Assembly: GCA_028701715.1 (NCBI GenBank)
Contig: JAQVQF010000111.1
Span: forward strand, 1 to 7,898
Direction of reading: 5' to 3'
DNA length: 7,898 nucleotides
From: Eubacteriales bacterium
GTDB lineage: Bacteria > Bacillota > Clostridia > Oscillospirales > CAG-382
In this document: positions 1-6,234 of the stretch, one piece after another
Numbering within the stretch: position 1 is the first letter of the stretch
Layout of the letters: each line of letters starts with the position of its first letter
The notes under the pieces: model-generated
The model's input: the letters and a program-made list of their open reading frames with translations, nothing else
Database searches by the model: none
Told to the model about the DNA's origin: nothing
Translations under genes and position numbers: made by a program

Positions 1-1299
1 GATGCCGATACCGTGATAAAGATTTATTATATAATTAACCGAAGCGTATATATCGTCAACGGTGATGGATTTGGGTATAAGCCTGTCGATTTCGGCGGCA
101 ATGGCCTTTTTCAGCTCTTTGAGATCATCTCTTCCGACATTGCGGAGAATTTCAAAAAGCACGTCCACCTGTACTTTTTCATCAACGCCCAGCTCCTCGT
201 TGGTGTAGCCGCATATAGCGGACGCGTCAACCATTCTGTTGGAAAACACCTTGACTTCGCTGAATTGTTCGTCTTCCTCGACGCTGATAACAACAGAGCA
301 GATACCGGCTTTTTCTATCTTTTCGGCATCGTTGCGGTTCAGCTTGTGTCCTTTATCAAACAATATTTCACCGGTCAGGGGATCGGCGACGGGGTTGACC
401 AAGGCGTGACCCTCTATACGTCTGACAAGAGACAGCTTTTTATTGAATTTATATCTGCCGACCGGAGATATGTCATATCTCTTGGGGTCGAAGAAAAGAT
501 TTTTTAAAAGAGTAATGGCGGAATCAACCACAGGTGGATCGCCCGGGCGGAGCTTTCTGAATATTTCCTTCAGAGCTTCGTCTCTGGGACTGCTTCCCGG
601 ATATTTTTCCGCTTCCTGAGCCATCAGATCCTTTTCGAGAGTAGCGTTTATAAGCTTCTCTTTTCCACCGAACAAATCGATAATATCCTTGTTTTCGGAA
701 AGCCCGAGAGCGCGCAGCAATACGGTTATGGGAAGCTTACGGTTTTTATCGATTCGCACATAAAATACGTCCGATGTATCGGTCTCGTATTCCAGCCAGG
801 CTCCGCGATAAGGAATTATTGTCGAGGAGAACAGATGCTTGCCCGTTTTGTCTATAATTTTATCGTAATATACCCCGGGGGAGCGTACTATCTGTGATAC
901 GATAACGCGTTCGGCGCCGTTTATAATAAAGGTACCGCTTTCGGTCATTATGGGGAAATCCCCCATATATATTTCCTGTTCCTTGACTTCCTCGGTAACT
1001 TTATTGGTAAGCCTGACTCTGACTTTAAAGGGCACCGCATAATTTACGTCCCTTTCCTTGCATTCCATAATGGTATATTTGGGAGCGCTGTTTAAATTAT
1101 AACCGACAAAATCTATAACCAGATTGCCGGAATAATCCGTCATCGGGGAAAAATCGTCGAGCACCTCCTTCACTCCGTGTTCCACAAAATCACGGAACGA
1201 TTTTTTCTGAACCTCAATGAGGTTCGGCATTTCAATAACTTCCTCGTTTTTTGAGAAGGATTTTCTTTCGCGGGTGCCGAGATAGCAGGTTTTGACCAT
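1..1299 (-). CDS. rpoB: DNA-directed RNA polymerase subunit beta, N-terminal part (runs off left edge)
   Basis: Beta subunit of RNA polymerase, which forms half of the catalytic cleft with RpoC. Reading from 1299 down gives an open frame of exactly 433 codons to the window edge, starting MVKTCYLGTRERK; a full protein has roughly 1,150-1,250 residues, so about the first third is present. Family signatures are GAERVIVSQIVRSPGVYYD at about residues 128-146 and RYDISPVGRYKFNKK at about 274-288, and the fragment ends NYIINLYHGIGI, just before the family's DDIDHLGNRR segment. This covers the protrusion and lobe; the main rifampicin clusters lie outside the window. The start is fixed by AAAGGAGTG about 8-10 bases upstream (1308-1316). 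The frame is intact. The usual upstream neighbour rplL is absent: a divergent dehydrogenase gene lies there. rpoC presumably follows outside the window. Confidence 0.98.
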   Translation of the reverse strand, partial: MVKTCYLGTRERKSFSKNEEVIEMPNLIEVQKKSFRDFVEHGVKEVLDDFSPMTDYSGNLVIDFVGYNLNSAPKYTIMECKERDVNYAVPFKVRVRLTNKVTEEVKEQEIYMGDFPIMTESGTFIINGAERVIVSQIVRSPGVYYDKIIDKTGKHLFSSTIIPYRGAWLEYETDTSDVFYVRIDKNRKLPITVLLRALGLSENKDIIDLFGGKEKLINATLEKDLMAQEAEKYPGSSPRDEALKEIFRKLRPGDPPVVDSAITLLKNLFFDPKRYDISPVGRYKFNKKLSLVRRIEGHALVNPVADPLTGEILFDKGHKLNRNDAEKIEKAGICSVVISVEEDEQFSEVKVFSNRMVDASAICGYTNEELGVDEKVQVDVLFEILRNVGRDDLKELKKAIAAEIDRLIPKSITVDDIYASVNYIINLYHGIGI

Positions 1300-1375
1300 T
1301 TACCGTTCACTCCTTTAACCGCCCTGATTGCTAATTTTTTGTAAACTTTTTTCACTTTCCAAATTAAAACAATTC

Positions 1376-1405
1376 AAAAAAAGCTCCACTACGGGCAATT
1401 TAGTG
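1376..1405 (-). other. rpoB leader hairpin followed by U-tract
   Basis: On the minus strand, CACTA (1405-1401) can pair with TAGTG (1391-1387) around a 9-base loop. GAGC and then seven T (1382-1376) follow. Because the predicted transcript start is near 1408, this would be the first structure made on the rpoB mRNA. A stem of only 5 bp, four bases away from the U-tract, is weak for an intrinsic terminator. It could be an early attenuator, a 5'-end stabilising hairpin, or chance. Confidence 0.25.
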
Positions 1406-1414
1406 CAGTTTATT

Positions 1415-1443
1415 ATAATATCACCATTTTGGCTCTTTGTCAA
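1415..1443 (-). promoter_or_regulatory. sigma-A-type promoter of rpoB
   Basis: On the minus strand, TTGACA (1443-1438) is followed by a 17-base spacer and TATTAT (1420-1415), one mismatch from the -10 consensus. A run of eight A (1454-1447 on this strand) sits directly upstream of the -35 box like an UP element. The predicted transcript start is near 1408, leaving a leader of about 109 bases before the rpoB start codon. Inference from sequence only. Confidence 0.8.
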
Positions 1444-1498
1444 GACTTTTTTTTGAATATGCCAAATAAAAAACAAAACCAAAATAAAGCGTCCGAGG

Positions 1499-1527
1499 TT
1501 GACAAACTATAATACGGAGACTATAAT
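1499..1527 (+). promoter_or_regulatory. perfect-consensus sigma-A promoter of the Ldh_2 gene
   Basis: TTGACA (1499-1504), a 17-base spacer and TATAAT (1522-1527) match the vegetative promoter consensus at all twelve positions with ideal spacing. The predicted start is near 1534, giving a leader of about 35 bases that contains the ribosome binding site GGAGG at 1558-1562. The -35 box lies about 55 bases from the -35 box of the divergent rpoB promoter, with A/T tracts between them. No operator palindrome is evident, so high constitutive expression is the simplest reading. Confidence 0.88.
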
Positions 1528-1568
1528 TGATGCAATAGTAATACTAACAATACAAACGGAGGTTAATT

Positions 1569-2672
1569 ATGGCAAAAACAGTTTGCGGCTGGGATATATT
1601 AATCCCTTTTATAACCGACGCGTTTGTCGGCGCGGGAGTGCCGAGAAAAGACGCGGAAATATGCACGGACGTGCTTCTCGAATCCGACAGAAGAGGAATC
1701 GAAAGCCACGGGGTCAACCGTTTCAAGCCGATCTATATCGACCGGATAAAGGCAGGTATACAGAATCCCGTTACAAATTTTGAGATACTGCGCGAAACCG
1801 CCACCACGGCGGTCGTCGACGGACACGACGGCATGGGACAGGTGATAGGCTACAAATCCATGGAAATGGCTATAGCGAAAGCAAAAAAATACGGCATGGG
1901 AATGGTGGCGGTGAGAAATTCCTGCCATTACGGGATAGCGGGCTATTACGCGACAATGGCGACAAAGGAAGGCATGATAGGCATGACCGGCACCAACGCG
2001 AGACCGTCTATCGCCCCGACCTTCGGCGTGGAAAACATGCTCGGTACCAACCCTCTGACAATAGGACTGCCTACCGACGAACCCTATCCCTTCGTGATTG
2101 ACTGCGCCACATCCATTACGCAGCGCGGCAAAATAGAGTATTTCGCACGCATGGGCATGGACACCCCGTCCGGAATGGTTATAGGCCGCAACGGCGAACC
2201 GCTTACCGACTCTGTCGCCATTCTCGATCAGCTCAACACCGGCGAGGCGGCTCTGGCTCCTCTCGGCGGAATAGGCGAGGAGCTGGCGGGCTACAAGGGC
2301 TACGGCTACGCGACGGTGATCGAGATACTTTCCGCGGCGCTTCAGCAGGGCTGCTTCCTGACCATGCTCACCGGGAAAAAGGACGGCAAGCTCGTACCGT
2401 ATCATCTCGGGCATTTCTTCATCGCCATAGACACCAACGCATTTATGGGCGAGGAGGAATTCAAAAAAACCGCGGGTGATATTCTACGTCAGCTCAGAGC
2501 ATCAACCAAAGCGCCCGGTCACGACAGAATATACACCGCCGGCGAAAAGGAATGGGATGTCTGGCAATCAAGAAAGGATTCCGGAGTGCCGATAAACGAA
2601 GCGGTACAGAAGGAAATGTCGTCCGTCCGCGACGAGCTTAAGCTCGGTTATGTGTTCCCCTGGGAAAAATAG
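1569..2672 (+). CDS. malate/L-lactate dehydrogenase (Ldh_2) family oxidoreductase
   Basis: A 367-residue NAD(P)-dependent oxidoreductase of the Ldh_2 family, the group that includes ureidoglycolate dehydrogenase AllD, sulfolactate dehydrogenase ComC, YiaK and piperideine-2-carboxylate reductase. These cytosolic enzymes interconvert 2-oxo acids (or cyclic imino acids) and the reduced forms. Visible motifs are SDRRGIESHGV (about 39-49, with His47), NSCHYGIAGYY (117-127, with the expected catalytic His120), GTNARPSIAP (141-150), GTNPLTIGLP (159-168), FVIDCATS (175-182) and LAPLGG...GYKGYGYA (229-248). Length fits the family. The start is set by GGAGG seven bases upstream. Where most members, as I recall them, have a W-A-x-D segment, this one reads GMVIG at about 202-206, lacking the Asp. 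The substrate cannot be assigned. It is a lone gene with its own strong promoter; its DNA is much richer in GC than the fic gene downstream. Confidence 0.92.
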   Translation: MAKTVCGWDILIPFITDAFVGAGVPRKDAEICTDVLLESDRRGIESHGVNRFKPIYIDRIKAGIQNPVTNFEILRETATTAVVDGHDGMGQVIGYKSMEMAIAKAKKYGMGMVAVRNSCHYGIAGYYATMATKEGMIGMTGTNARPSIAPTFGVENMLGTNPLTIGLPTDEPYPFVIDCATSITQRGKIEYFARMGMDTPSGMVIGRNGEPLTDSVAILDQLNTGEAALAPLGGIGEELAGYKGYGYATVIEILSAALQQGCFLTMLTGKKDGKLVPYHLGHFFIAIDTNAFMGEEEFKKTAGDILRQLRASTKAPGHDRIYTAGEKEWDVWQSRKDSGVPINEAVQKEMSSVRDELKLGYVFPWEK

Positions 2673-2683
2673 ATAAACACAAT

Positions 2684-2799
2684 AACCCCCGGCTTATACT
2701 GAACTAACCCTAAAAAAAGATGCGTTTTATATAATAAACCGCATGAAGAATAAAAAGGGGTACAGATCATACAAGCCGGGGACGCTTGTTTTTATTAAT
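2684..2799 (+). terminator. structured terminator region after the Ldh_2 gene, with alternative stems
   Basis: Twelve bases after the Ldh_2 stop codon begins a foldable element. CCCCGGCTT (2687-2695) is an exact 9-bp complement of AAGCCGGGG (2773-2781), enclosing a 77-base loop that holds ACCC/GGGT (2707-2710 with 2758-2761) and an inner hairpin at 2720-2744. Alternatively, ACAAGC (2771-2776) pairs with GCTTGT (2784-2789) around a 7-base loop and runs into TTTTATTAATT, which looks like an intrinsic terminator. The two foldings compete for AAGC, as in attenuators. The simplest reading is the transcription end of the Ldh_2 gene; an insertion in the loop of an older terminator is also possible. 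Confidence 0.55.
2712..2744 (-). terminator. possible minus-strand intrinsic terminator
   Basis: Read on the minus strand, ATGCG (2744-2740), one mismatch and TTTAT pair with ATAAA and CGCAT (ending at 2720) around a 3-base loop: ten pairs plus one mismatch. One C and then seven T (2718-2712) follow, the layout of an intrinsic terminator. On the plus strand the same hairpin is not followed by T. No minus-strand gene is visible between here and the fic promoter, so it may guard against antisense transcription or simply be part of the larger fold at 2684-2799. Confidence 0.4.
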
Positions 2800-2892
2800 T
2801 ATATTAATTAGTTGACATCTTAATTTAAATATAGTACAATTATTTTAATTAAGACATAATGCTCCATACTTAATTAAAGTAAATGTTAATTA
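2795..2892 (+). repeat. cluster of five TTAATTA motifs around the fic promoter
   Basis: TTAATTA occurs at 2795-2801, 2804-2810, 2845-2851, 2870-2876 and 2886-2892. Those at 2845 and 2870 extend to the perfect palindrome TTAATTAA, 25 bases apart. Two copies lie just upstream of the fic -35 box, one at the predicted transcript start and two in the leader. They may be operator half-sites. The region is very AT-rich and the same heptamer also occurs at 1563-1569, so chance is a real alternative. Confidence 0.35.
2812..2840 (+). promoter_or_regulatory. sigma-A-type promoter of the fic gene
   Basis: TTGACA (2812-2817), a 17-base spacer and TACAAT (2835-2840) give a perfect -35 and a -10 with one mismatch. 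The predicted start is near 2847, leaving an AT-rich leader of about 120 bases before the fic start codon. TTAATTA motifs surround the promoter. The gene therefore does not depend on read-through from the Ldh_2 gene. Confidence 0.8.
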
Positions 2893-2967
2893 CGATTAGA
2901 CAAAATATACGAATATTTGTTTATTGAATATTGTTGTTATTAAAATACATATAATAAAGGTGATATT

Positions 2968-4119
2968 ATGATAACCAGGGCAGGTACGTTTGTGAATACA
3001 TTAAACGGATATTCGGCTTTTATACCAAAACCACTACCCCCTGAGCCTTCTATAAAAATAGATAAAGAAATGTACGAATTGTTGTCATCTGCTGACAGAA
3101 AACTTGGCAGATTGGATGGAATTACAGAAATATTACCTAATCCTGATTTGTTCGTAGCAATGTATGTTAAAAAAGAAGCATTATTAAGTTCACAAATAGA
3201 AGGAACACAAGCGTCATTAATTGATGTTATTAATGCGGAATCGAACGAAAGCGGAATAATAGATAACACAGATATAAGCGAAATAGTAAATTACATTTCC
3301 GCCATGAAATACGGCCTTGCACGACTTAAAACATTACCTCTTAGCTTACGTCTTATAAAAGAAATTCACGGAATCCTATTAAAAGATGTCAGGGGAAGCG
3401 AACGCTCACCGGGTGAATTTAGAAATTCGCAAAACTGGATAGGTCCTGCAGGATGCACATTAAAAAACGCCTCTTTTATACCTCCGACCGTTTCAGAAAT
3501 GAATATTGCAATGGCCGATCTTGAAAATTTTATTCATGATAATAAAAGCTGCTTACCTCCTCTTATTAAAATAGCATTAATTCACGCGCAATTTGAAACA
3601 ATACATCCTTTTCTTGACGGCAATGGGAGGATGGGACGCCTTCTTATCGCATTCTGGCTATGTGAACAGGAAATACTTCATCAGCCTTTATTATATCTTA
3701 GTTATTATTTTAAACAAAATCGTACGGAATATTATGACAGATTAACTGCAATCAGAAAGCAGGGAACATGGGAGCAATGGGTTCGTTTTTTCTTGCAAGG
3801 AATAATAGAAATATCTGATGAATCCGTAAAATCTGCAAAAAATATAATTGCTATAAAAACACAATGTCATGATAAAATACTCAGTATTGACGGCGGAAAC
3901 AGTTCAAATTTAAAACTGCTTGATTATCTTTTTTATCAGCCTGTAGTTACAAGAAAATCCATCTGTAAATATCTCGATATCTCCTATCCGACATCCGGAG
4001 TTATCCTTAAAAACTTTGTAGATATGAATATATTAAAGGACATTTCTCCCGGAAAGCAGAGAAATAAAAAATATACTTTTTATGACTATTTACAAATTAT
4101 GGAAAAGGGAACACATTAG
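2968..4119 (+). CDS. Fic-family protein (probable AMP transferase) with C-terminal winged-helix region
   Basis: A 383-residue Fic-domain protein. Most Fic enzymes transfer AMP from ATP to a hydroxyl side chain of a target protein. The catalytic loop HPFLDGNGRMGR (213-224) matches HxFx(D/E)GNGRxxR, with catalytic His213 and the phosphate-binding GNGR. An N-terminal segment with SSQIEG (74-79) matches the inhibitory (S/T)xxxE(G/N) helix, Glu78 being the expected blocking residue. That makes this a self-inhibited class II type needing no separate antitoxin. SPGEFR (148-153) and QNWIG are typical of the Fic_N/Fic subgroup. Residues about 313-375 (NLKLLDYLFYQP, SICKYLDISYPTSGVILKNF) look like a winged helix-turn-helix. 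AAAGGTG at 2957-2963 supports the start. It has its own promoter and terminator. A sampled line is about 37% GC against about 65% in the Ldh_2 gene, suggesting acquisition. The target is unknown. Confidence 0.93.
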   Translation: MITRAGTFVNTLNGYSAFIPKPLPPEPSIKIDKEMYELLSSADRKLGRLDGITEILPNPDLFVAMYVKKEALLSSQIEGTQASLIDVINAESNESGIIDNTDISEIVNYISAMKYGLARLKTLPLSLRLIKEIHGILLKDVRGSERSPGEFRNSQNWIGPAGCTLKNASFIPPTVSEMNIAMADLENFIHDNKSCLPPLIKIALIHAQFETIHPFLDGNGRMGRLLIAFWLCEQEILHQPLLYLSYYFKQNRTEYYDRLTAIRKQGTWEQWVRFFLQGIIEISDESVKSAKNIIAIKTQCHDKILSIDGGNSSNLKLLDYLFYQPVVTRKSICKYLDISYPTSGVILKNFVDMNILKDISPGKQRNKKYTFYDYLQIMEKGTH

Positions 4120-4129
4120 TTTATTAATC

Positions 4130-4172
4130 AACCCCCGGTCGCAACAAACCGGGGGTTCAAGTTTTTATTAAT
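4130..4172 (+). terminator. intrinsic terminator of the fic gene
   Basis: AACCCCCGGT (4130-4139) and ACCGGGGGTT (4148-4157) form a perfect 10-bp stem with an 8-base loop, followed by CAAG and TTTTTATTAAT. It starts 11 bases after the fic stop codon. It also lies just past the end of the convergent lipoprotein gene; the minus-strand side (TGATTAATAAAC) is a poor U-tract, so it probably works mainly for fic. AACCCCCGG and GTTTTTATTAAT (4161-4172) recur in the element at 2684-2799. Confidence 0.85.
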
Positions 4173-4177
4173 AAATG

Positions 4178-6118
4178 TCAGTCTGCTGCGGAATAGACGG
4201 AAATTTCGTCTATAAACAGCCAGTTGCGAAGCGATACATATTCGACCTTCACATATCTCGCCGTAATGTTGTCGGCGGCGAATTCCGCGATACTCCAGCC
4301 GGCTTCCTCCGGACAGGAAGGACCGTCGAGTGATATGGGATCGGTATAGGTTTCACCGTCGGTCGAAAACGACACACGAACCGTCGTGGTTATAATTGCG
4401 CCGCCGCTTCCGCTGTTGAGGGCGCGGGTGACGACCGACATTATTTCCCTTTCTTCCTCAAGGTCGATAATAAACGTCACGTTCGAGCAGTCGGCGAAGC
4501 CCGATGCCGCGGAATCCGAATAAGCATCTGACGAAGCGTATACGCCGTCGGTAAGCCTCTTGCCGTCGTCCGGATAGCCGGGATTGCCGTTATAATCCGT
4601 GGTATAGGTTTTACCGATACTTACGCATTCGGGAACTGAAGCTTTTACGGTTTGAGCATCCGAAGTAGCCGATTCACCCGAAAAAGCATATGCTTTCGCG
4701 GTATATGAATAGGTTCCGCTTTCGGGCACCGATTTGTCCGAAACGATGAAGGTCAGGGTTTCGTTTCCGTACTCGTTTTCCTCCGTATATGCGGTTGCGG
4801 CAAGCTCGTCGCCGCGGTAAAATTCCACGCGTCTGATACCGTATTTACAATTTTCAAACACCGCCTCAAGCTTTACCCCTGTTGATATGGGAGAGCAGGT
4901 CAGGGATACGGGCACGGGAGTTAAATCCTCGCCGTAATAATCCACAGCTCCTGTTTCGTAATATTTCACATAATCGTTATGGAACTGATTCATACCGCAA
5001 ATATCCGGTGCGTAATAATGCGAATAGGCGAAGGATATAAAGCCGTCCACATACTGCGACGCTTTTTCAAGCTGTAATACATAGCGGGTTATTGGCGCGG
5101 TTGTCCAGTTATCCTGGATAAAATCCTCCGGATTGCCCCAGAACGCAAGATTTTCGTAATTATCGATCACCTTTTTCAGCTCAGAGTAAAAATCGGTGAA
5201 ATTGTCGATTTTAGCAAGTCCGCTGCCGACGCAGTCCTGCGGGCAGAAGATGTCTCCCTTCCTGAAATTGATACCGGAAAATATCCTGTCCCAAGCCGCG
5301 GCGGTGTCCGCCGCGTTGGAGCACGGCTCAAAGTCGCAGAAATACGGCGAAATGAGGAAGGGCATATCCGGGTCGATTTCCGTGTACCCTTCAAGTATGG
5401 AATTGAGAATCTCCGAAGCATAGGTATACCAATCGTCGGTCCAGCAGGAAAAATAATTAGAAAACTCAGGTGCGAAATACCAGCCGTAGAAGGTATCTGA
5501 GTATTCCTCCCTGTACAAGTCGTACATTTCCTGAGATATGGCGAGCGTGTCCGCCACAAAGCCGTCGCGCTGCTGCTTATTTCCAACACCCCAGGCATTG
5601 CCCCAGCCGTCCATATTTATCGGGGTTATATAAGCTTTTATCCCATGGGAACGGCATTGCTCGAGCATTCTTTCTGTAATTTCGGCATGCGAGGTATCAT
5701 AAGTATCGGCTTTGCGTGAAGCGGCATATTCGGAAGGATAATAAACTGTGGAAAAGCTGCCGTCTACGGTAAGCTGCGCCGATGTGAACAATACAAGATA
5801 TTCTATTCCCGCTTCCTCAAGGTAATCGAAATGCTTGTCGAGCTGTGCGTCCGTATAATTGAGAAAGGGACCGTATTGAATAAACGAGCCGTTTATATAA
5901 GGCCAATTTTTAACGACATCCTCGCCGCTCGTTTCATCGCTTGAGTCGTCGGAGGATTCGTCGGATACATCTTCTTGGGATGAAAGGTTTTCGGTTGAGG
6001 CTTCATCGCCCGAACCGCTTTTACTTGTTTCCTCATTACCGTTACCGCAAGCGCATAAAAGCCCCAATGTGATAACGACGGACAGAAAAAGTACCAATAT
6101 TTTCTTAATGCTATTCAT
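4178..6118 (-). CDS. secreted lipoprotein, DUF4434-like glycosidase-type barrel plus F5/8-type C-terminal domain
   Basis: A 646-residue exported lipoprotein. Residues 1-24 are a lipoprotein signal peptide: Lys5-Lys6, a hydrophobic core, and lipobox LCAC with lipidated Cys24. A Ser/Asp/Glu-rich linker follows (about 26-70). Residues about 72-390 resemble DUF4434, a TIM-barrel glycosidase-like family: NGSFIQYGPF near 76-85, GIKAYITP (159-166) and GWYFAPEFSNYF (212-223), where Glu218 is a plausible catalytic acid. About 402-495 looks like an Ig/FnIII beta-sandwich. About 498-644 resembles an F5/8 type C (discoidin) fold, with the strand pattern VRVSFSTDGETYTDP and the ending RYVKVEYVSL...FIDEISVYS, typical of carbohydrate binding. 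The role is inferred as cell-surface polysaccharide binding or hydrolysis; the activity is unproven. A longer frame begins at 6166, but the start at 6118 is preferred because AAAGGAAG lies 7 bases upstream and the promoter covers 6157-6185. It is monocistronic. The mature part is unusually rich in cysteine. Confidence 0.85.
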   Translation of the reverse strand: MNSIKKILVLFLSVVITLGLLCACGNGNEETSKSGSGDEASTENLSSQEDVSDESSDDSSDETSGEDVVKNWPYINGSFIQYGPFLNYTDAQLDKHFDYLEEAGIEYLVLFTSAQLTVDGSFSTVYYPSEYAASRKADTYDTSHAEITERMLEQCRSHGIKAYITPINMDGWGNAWGVGNKQQRDGFVADTLAISQEMYDLYREEYSDTFYGWYFAPEFSNYFSCWTDDWYTYASEILNSILEGYTEIDPDMPFLISPYFCDFEPCSNAADTAAAWDRIFSGINFRKGDIFCPQDCVGSGLAKIDNFTDFYSELKKVIDNYENLAFWGNPEDFIQDNWTTAPITRYVLQLEKASQYVDGFISFAYSHYYAPDICGMNQFHNDYVKYYETGAVDYYGEDLTPVPVSLTCSPISTGVKLEAVFENCKYGIRRVEFYRGDELAATAYTEENEYGNETLTFIVSDKSVPESGTYSYTAKAYAFSGESATSDAQTVKASVPECVSIGKTYTTDYNGNPGYPDDGKRLTDGVYASSDAYSDSAASGFADCSNVTFIIDLEEEREIMSVVTRALNSGSGGAIITTTVRVSFSTDGETYTDPISLDGPSCPEEAGWSIAEFAADNITARYVKVEYVSLRNWLFIDEISVYSAAD

Positions 6119-6156
6119 ATACAGTCTTCCTTTCGATAATATTATTTGCCAAACAC

Positions 6157-6185
6157 ATTTTACCACAAAATAAACAGTAAGTCAA
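6157..6185 (-). promoter_or_regulatory. sigma-A-type promoter of the lipoprotein gene
   Basis: On the minus strand, TTGACT (6185-6180), a 17-base spacer and TAAAAT (6162-6157) each differ from consensus at one position. The predicted start is near 6150, giving a leader of about 32 bases with the binding site AAAGGAAG at 6126-6133. This settles the start codon at 6118, since an ATG at 6166 would lie inside the promoter. Confidence 0.78.
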
Positions 6186-6201
6186 GACAGAGCATCGGGA
6201 T

Positions 6202-6234
6202 AAAAAAGAACTGCCGGCTATTGCCAAGCAGCTC
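6202..6234 (-). terminator. minus-strand intrinsic terminator
   Basis: On the minus strand, GAGCTGC (6234-6228) pairs with GCAGTTC (6214-6208) with one G-T wobble. Inside it GGC/GCC closes an AATA loop, and six T (6207-6202) follow directly. It lies 217 bases beyond the dusB stop and just upstream of the lipoprotein promoter. It could end the recG-dusB transcript, or a short transcript from the promoter at 6307-6335. Confidence 0.75.

Noticed and set aside
13..507. Plus-strand open frame of 164 codons
   Set aside because: It lies wholly antisense to rpoB, whose protein motifs are unmistakable, and it has no family resemblance.
1599..2414. Long minus-strand open frame of 271 codons
   Set aside because: It mirrors the GC-rich Ldh_2 gene; its translation is rich in His, Arg and Val with no recognisable motif or ribosome binding site.
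2686..2781. Small transposon-like element with 9-bp terminal inverted repeats
   Set aside because: No target-site duplication is visible and no second copy exists in the window; a terminator-type RNA fold explains the symmetry as well.
2883..2927. Fourteen-codon leader frame before fic, as a possible antitoxin or leader peptide
   Set aside because: No ribosome binding site, and the Fic protein carries its own inhibitory motif, so no partner is needed.
6119..6166. Sixteen-residue upstream extension of the lipoprotein
   Set aside because: The upstream ATG lies inside the predicted promoter, has no ribosome binding site, and would displace a textbook lipoprotein signal peptide from the N-terminus.
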